Assembly (NCBI GenBank): GCA_963798275.1
Contig: CAWCTB010000052.1
Coordinates: 1-64,000 of the forward strand
Origin: CAWCTB01 sp963798275
GTDB taxonomy: Bacteria; Acidobacteriota; Terriglobia; Terriglobales; Acidobacteriaceae
DNA length: 64,000 bases
Direction: 5' to 3'
A model generated the notes under the pieces. It was not told the DNA's origin. It saw only the letters and a list, made by a program, of their open reading frames with translations, and did not search any database. Numbering within the stretch: the stretch's first letter is position 1; each line of letters opens with the position of its first letter. The position numbers and the translations under genes are program-made. Positions 59,372 through 64,000 of this stretch are shown here, one piece after another.

Positions 59372-60592
59372 TTACGCGTTCGGACGAGCGAACAGCGCCT
59401 TCAGCTTTGCCCCAATGCTGCGATCGATGTTCATGCGCGCCTGGCGGGCACGATGTCCGTAGAGCACCATGCCAATGGCGGTGGAAAATTCCGGCTCCAG
59501 CAGGTTTGAGGGCAGCTTTGCAATCGGCACGGGATAGCCCAATCGCACCGGCCGCCGCAGAATGTCCTCCGCGGTTTCCAGCAGCGAACTCAGCCGCGAG
59601 CCGCCTCCGGTGAAAACCACGCCCGCTCCCAGCAGTTCAAAAACTCCAGCCTGCCGCAGGTGATCGCGAACCAGTTCCATCAGTTCGCGCGAGCGCGGCT
59701 CCAGAATCTCGCCCAGCATGCGTTGCCGCAGCAGGCGTGAGGGACGGTCGCCCACCGAAGGCACCTCGATCTCGTTGCCCTCCGGTATCCGGGTAACGAT
59801 GGCGCAACCGAACATCTTCTTGATGTCTTCCGCGTCGGGCAGTGGGGTGCGGAAGCCCACGGCCACGTCGTTGGTGAAATGGTCTCCCCCGACCGGAATG
59901 ACGCCGCTGTGAATCACCACGCCCTCGTAGTAGACGATGAGGTCGGTCGATCCCGCACCCACATCGGCCAGGCAAACGCCCAGTTCGCGCTCGTCGGTCT
60001 GCAGCACGGAGTCGGCGCAGGCCAGCGCTTCAAACACGGTATCGTCAACGTGAATGCCGGCCCGGTTCACCGCCGTGACTACGTTCTGCGTTGCCATGGT
60101 GCCGGCGGTCACCACATGGACGCGCACTTCGATTTTCTTGCCCATCAGTCCGGCAGGATCGTGCACTCCAGCCTGGCCGTCGAGAATGAACTCCTGCGGC
60201 AGCAGGTGCAACGGCTCGCGATCTTCGGGCAGCGGAATGGTGCGCGCCTTCTCCACCGCCGCGCGCACATCGTCGCGGCTGATCTCGCGCGAGCGCGAGC
60301 CCAGCGAAATGCCGCCGTGGCTGTTGACCCCGCGAATATGCAAGCCTGCAACGCCCACCACGGCGTGTTCGACCGGGGCCTGCGCGACGTTCTCCGCTTC
60401 CTCGACCGCCTTCCGGATCGTGTCCACCGCCTTGTCGAGATCGGCGATCACGCCTTTGCGCATGCCGCGCGAGTCGGAGATGCCATGGCCACGGTAACGC
60501 AGCGCGAAGTCATTGACCTCGGCCACGATCACGCACGTCTTGGCGCTTCCCACGTCGATTACGGTCAGCAGGTTTTCTGTCTGGCTTCCCAT
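59372..60592 (-). CDS. ftsA: Cell division protein FtsA
   Basis: This actin-like ATPase links FtsZ to the membrane. The 406-residue protein has the phosphate-1 motif VIDVGSAKTCVIVAE, phosphate-2 VCLADVGAGSTDLIVYYEG, the SHS2 domain between them, adenosine motif GGGSRLSSLLE and a C-terminal amphipathic helix (GAKLKALFARPN) for membrane binding. The frame is intact. It starts four bases after the ftsQ stop. Confidence 0.96.
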   Translation of the reverse strand: MGSQTENLLTVIDVGSAKTCVIVAEVNDFALRYRGHGISDSRGMRKGVIADLDKAVDTIRKAVEEAENVAQAPVEHAVVGVAGLHIRGVNSHGGISLGSRSREISRDDVRAAVEKARTIPLPEDREPLHLLPQEFILDGQAGVHDPAGLMGKKIEVRVHVVTAGTMATQNVVTAVNRAGIHVDDTVFEALACADSVLQTDERELGVCLADVGAGSTDLIVYYEGVVIHSGVIPVGGDHFTNDVAVGFRTPLPDAEDIKKMFGCAIVTRIPEGNEIEVPSVGDRPSRLLRQRMLGEILEPRSRELMELVRDHLRQAGVFELLGAGVVFTGGGSRLSSLLETAEDILRRPVRLGYPVPIAKLPSNLLEPEFSTAIGMVLYGHRARQARMNIDRSIGAKLKALFARPNA

Positions 60593-60595
60593 GGT

Positions 60596-61658
60596 TTACT
60601 TTTTCTTCGCCTTATTCTTGTGATCCGCGCCGGTGTCCATATCCGTTGTAGCCTGCTTGGCGGTAGTCTGGCCCGACGGGTTGGCCTTTGGCACCGGCGC
60701 ACTGTTCTGCTTCTCTTCCGCCGAGTCTGGATTCACGATTACCTGGTGTTCGTAGCGCAAGTCCACCGAGGTGAGCTTCAAGAATTGCGCCCGCCACTCC
60801 TGCACATGTGTGATGTAAATCCGGAAGCGTTCCAGAAAATTGCCGGAACCGAGATGCACCAGCACCGCGCCCTGCGGATCAGCCACTGTGGCTTTCACAT
60901 CTTCGGGGTCGGAAAGGTCCACATCGCTCAAGTTCTTCGAGTACTGGCTACCACCCGAGTCGAGTTCCTTCATGAGCTGGCGGTAGATTTTCATGCGCGC
61001 CGCCCGGGTCGAGAGCGGCTCGGCGTCCGACATGCCGACGATCACGGGAAAGGAATAGCTGGCCTGCTGCCCGGCAGGTAAATCCATGATCACGCCGTTC
61101 GCGTCGATCAGCGCAATATGAGAATTCACCTCGACAAAGGCCACCGGCGTGCGCTCCTGCAGGACGACCCGCAGGCGGTTGGGGTAGAGCCGCATCACCG
61201 CCGCCGACTCCACCCACGGAATCTCTTCCAATTGCTTCTTGCGCTCGCTCAGGGGAACGAAAAAGATGTTGCGGTCGATGTCGCTGCCGAAAACTTCCAT
61301 CACCTGCCAGCGCGCGCACGTGTCCTGTTCCCACCACCTCGATGTTGTCTCCCGAATCGATGCGGAAGCGCCACGACTGCGTGCCGTAGCGATAAAGCGT
61401 GACTGCGACCAGCCCCACCAGCCCCACCCCCAGCAGCACGATCAGCAGCAGTTTGATGCGATCGGCAGCTTTGCGCGGCAGCGCTCCCCGGCGAACCGGT
61501 ACCCGCTTCTGCCCGCGCAGAAAAGGGGACTCGGCCTCGTCATCAAGATCGAGAAACCGGGAATCGATGTCGTCATAACCACGGCCGGAAGCAGGCGCAT
61601 CTTTCGCGCGTACTTCGACTTCGTCGTCCGGGAGTGTGGATACGTTCTTCCGCGCCAT
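60596..61658 (-). CDS. ftsQ: Cell division protein FtsQ, frameshifted
   Basis: FtsQ is a bitopic divisome protein. The N-terminal cytoplasmic part is followed by one helix (IKLLLIVLLGVGLVGLVAV). The POTRA region begins at IEVVGTGHVRA, then after a shift VMEVFGSDIDRNIFFVPLSE and WVESAAVMRLYPNRLRVVLQ. A repeat of GC near 61316 carries one base too many, joining the frame from 61658 with the one ending at 60596. The C-terminal tail is Lys/Asp-rich (GADHKNKAKKK). Corrected length is about 353 residues. Confidence 0.9.
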
Positions 61659-61812
61659 GAAAACCGGGTGAAACGCCTAAAACTTCAGCTGTCGGCCTCA
61701 CTATATCTGTTTTCCTGCGGCTTTCGGACAGGCAAATCCATGGCGGAACGCGTGGATCGGAATATGTATCGAGATAGTAAATGTATTGCTGATGGTGACG
61801 CGCTTCGCGGTG

Positions 61813-63220
61813 TCAACGAGCCGCTGTGGAGCGGCTTGAAAGCTGTTCCAGCAGCAGCGGCCCAAGTTGTGAAACATTGCCCGCGCCGAGGGTGAGAATC
61901 ATATCTCCCGGAGCCGCCAGCTCGACCACTCGCTCGGCGGCCTCGGCGAACGAACCGGCATAGCTTGCATTGCGCTTGCCCGAGGCATTGATCCGCTCTA
62001 CCAGCACCCGGCTATTGATGCCGAGAATGGCCGCCTCGCTCGCGGCATAGATGTCCACCACCGTGACTGAATCGGCGTCCCCAAATGCGGTCGCAAACTC
62101 GTCCAACAGCAACTGCGTTCGCGTATACCGATGGGGCTGGAAGATGACATGCACTTTGCCAAAGCCGCATTGCTGCGCTGCGGCCAGCGTGGCGCGAATC
62201 TCCGTGGGATGGTGTCCGTAGTCATCGATCACCGTGACTCCGTTTGCCCGTCCCTTGATCTGAAACCGGCGATCGACGCCGGTGTAGCGCTCCAGCGCTT
62301 CACGAATGGTGGCTACCGGCAAATCGAACCCGATTCCCACTGCAATGGCAGCCGTGGCGTTGCGCACGTTATGTTCGCCCGGCACGTGCAATTGAAACTC
62401 GCCCAGCGCCTTGCCGCGATAGTGCACGTCAAACCGGCTCAGTGCCAGCGCGTCCTGTCGCCCGGCTTCCCGGCGTAAGTTCGCGATGTGGAAATCCGAA
62501 CCTTCCCGCGTTCCGTAGGTCAGCACCCGGCGGCGAACCGAGGGCAACAGCCGCCGCAGATCGTCGTTGTCGTTGCAGGCCACCACCAGCCCGTAGAACG
62601 GCACCCGGTCCATGAACTCGACAAACGTCCGCTCCACGTCGTCCATGTCGCGATAGCAGTCCATATGCTCGCGGTCGATGTTCGTGACCACGGCGAGGAT
62701 CGGCGAGAGCTTCAGGAATGAGCGATCGCTCTCGTCGGCTTCGGCGACGAGGTACTCCGACTTGCCCACGCGGGCGTTCGACCCCATCGCGTCGACGCGG
62801 CCGCCAACCACCACCGTCGGATCGAGCCCTCCGGCCGCCAGCACTCCGGCAATCATCGAAGTTGTGGTGGTCTTGCCATGCATACCGCCGACCGCAATGC
62901 CGTATTTCAGCCGCATCAACTCGGCCAGCATCTCGGCCCGCGGAATCACCGGCACGTGCTGCGCCCGCGCAGCCTGCACCTCTGGATTCTCGTTGCTCAC
63001 CGCCGAGCTGATCACAACCACTTCGGCTCCGGCGATCTGTTCGGTCCGATGGCCCTCGAACACCATCGCGCCCATCTCCCGCCAGCCGCTGGGTGATGGC
63101 GGAACTCCGGGCATCGGATCCGGAGACCTGATAGCCGAGGTTCAGCAAGACTTCGGCAATGCCGCTCATGCCGATGCCGCCGATGCCTACGAAATGAATG
63201 CGCTGAATCTTCGCGAACAT
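61813..63220 (-). CDS. murC: UDP-N-acetylmuramate--L-alanine ligase, frameshifted
   Basis: MurC adds the first amino acid to UDP-MurNAc. The N-terminal Rossmann part is FVGIGGIGMSGIAEVL; the ATP loop is GMHGKTTTTSMIAGVL; EADESDRSFL and YGHHPTEIRATL are the further mur-ligase signatures. One extra base at 63078-63080 (CTCCCGCC for CTCCGCC) breaks the frame after about residue 46. Corrected length is about 468 residues. It lies between murG and ftsQ; murB and ddl are not at this place. Confidence 0.93.
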
Positions 63221-63257
63221 GGAAACGATCGAGTCCTACAGCCCGGTTGCAATTGCA

Positions 63258-64000
63258 CTAGGCTACAGCGTGACGCGCGCCTACGCCAGCGGCGCGGGCC
63301 GCAATGGCCGCAATTTCGGCTGCCGCATTGGGATGGGCGAACCGGCGGGCGGCCTGCGACATCTGCTCCAGCCGCGGCCGATGGTTGAGCAGCGACGCCA
63401 CCTCGGCGGTCAGCCGATCGCCGCTGAGTTCCGCCTGCGGCAGCAGCCGGGCTGCGTTTACCGCGGCCAGCGCGGCCGCGTTCTTGCTCTGATGATCGTC
63501 CGCCGCCGTCGGCAGGGGAATGAAAATCGCTGCCTTGCCGGCGGCGGTGATCTCCGCAACCGTACTTGCCCCAGAGCGGCAAAGCAGCAGATCGGCCCGC
63601 GCAAACGCTCCCGGCATGTCGTCGATGAACGGTGACACCTCGGCTGGGATCATCGTGTTCAGATATGCAGTCTGCGCCTCAAGATAGTCCTTCTCCCCGG
63701 TCTGATGGATGATGTGAATGCCGGGAACCGCCTCCGCCAGCTTCGGGAGCGCCTCGAGGACAGCCGTATTGATGGCGTGCGCGCCCTGGCTGCCGCCGAA
63801 GACCAGCAGCGTAGGGTCGCTGTCTCTTTGCCGTGGAACGACGTTGAAAAACTCGCGCCGCACCGGAACACCCGTTACCTGGCAGTCGCGAAAATAGCGG
63901 CAGGTCGCTTCGAAATGCACTGCCGCAGCCTTCATCATGGGAGCAACCAGGCGATTGGTAAATCCGGGGACGAGGTTCGGCTCGAACGCCACCATGGGCA
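63258..64000 (-). CDS. murG: MurG glycosyltransferase, 5' part outside window
   Basis: MurG adds GlcNAc to lipid I, making lipid II. Only the C-terminal 247 residues are inside; the frame is open at the window end. VFGGSQGAHAINTAVLEAL binds the UDP part, LLLCRSGASTVAEITAAGKAAIFIP is the family signature, and HQSKNAAALAA follows. The stop is at 63258, 38 bp before murC. Confidence 0.93.
   Translation of the reverse strand, partial: PMVAFEPNLVPGFTNRLVAPMMKAAAVHFEATCRYFRDCQVTGVPVRREFFNVVPRQRDSDPTLLVFGGSQGAHAINTAVLEALPKLAEAVPGIHIIHQTGEKDYLEAQTAYLNTMIPAEVSPFIDDMPGAFARADLLLCRSGASTVAEITAAGKAAIFIPLPTAADDHQSKNAAALAAVNAARLLPQAELSGDRLTAEVASLLNHRPRLEQMSQAARRFAHPNAAAEIAAIAARAAGVGARHAVA

Overview
The window is GC-rich chromosomal DNA, most likely from an Acidobacteriota (Koribacter/Terriglobia-like) soil bacterium. 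That is inferred from the gene set: large two-domain isocitrate lyase, DUF2911, secreted choice-of-anchor-D protein, fadNAE-type beta-oxidation genes, a murG-murC-ftsQ-ftsA-ftsZ cluster, and many interspersed hairpin repeats. No phage genes, transposase genes, rRNA or CRISPR arrays were seen.

Layout. 1-7.1 kb: a cut-off exported protein, a cNMP-binding/patatin protein, AsmA, a small K+ channel and an AI-2E-type permease, ending at the 3' half of a tRNA-Thr gene (a likely attachment scar). 7.6-13.2 kb: MgtC/DUF4010 membrane protein, isocitrate lyase, DUF2911, a small conserved-looking protein, an orphan HicB-like protein and a VOC protein. 13.3-20 kb: fadE, fadA and fadN on the minus strand with a FadR-type palindrome upstream; this feeds acetyl-CoA to the isocitrate lyase. 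20-24.6 kb: VIT1 family protein, NUDIX hydrolase, a second patatin and a ribosomal S1 protein. 25-30.8 kb: adaptor, RND pump and TolC operon, full of single-base insertions. 32-36 kb: CopD, CopC, UbiX and LarB. 36-42 kb: two exported proteins flanking purB. 42.4-47 kb: DeoR regulator, SIS-domain sugar isomerase/deaminase and GH20 hexosaminidase, a probable GlcNAc/chitin cluster with shared operator-like repeats. 47.4-52 kb: carboxyltransferase, HMG-CoA lyase and enoyl-CoA hydratase (probable leucine breakdown), then a degenerate LytM protein and a thioesterase. 52.5-57.9 kb: histidine ammonia-lyase, a class A penicillin-binding protein and a TPR protein. 57.9-64 kb: ftsZ, ftsA, ftsQ, murC and partial murG on the minus strand.

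Two themes cross the whole window. First, many genes carry +1 frameshifts, and in about nineteen the extra base doubles the middle base of a CAG/CTG or CGG/CCG triplet. This looks like a context-specific sequencing or assembly error, so the genes are annotated as whole genes with their shifts noted. Second, intergenic gaps hold families of palindromic repeats. One two-hairpin family shows compensatory stem changes, and at three loci a separate inverted-repeat-bounded element sits inside a hairpin loop of it, at two of them with the same 6-bp duplication. This is the most unusual structure in the window.
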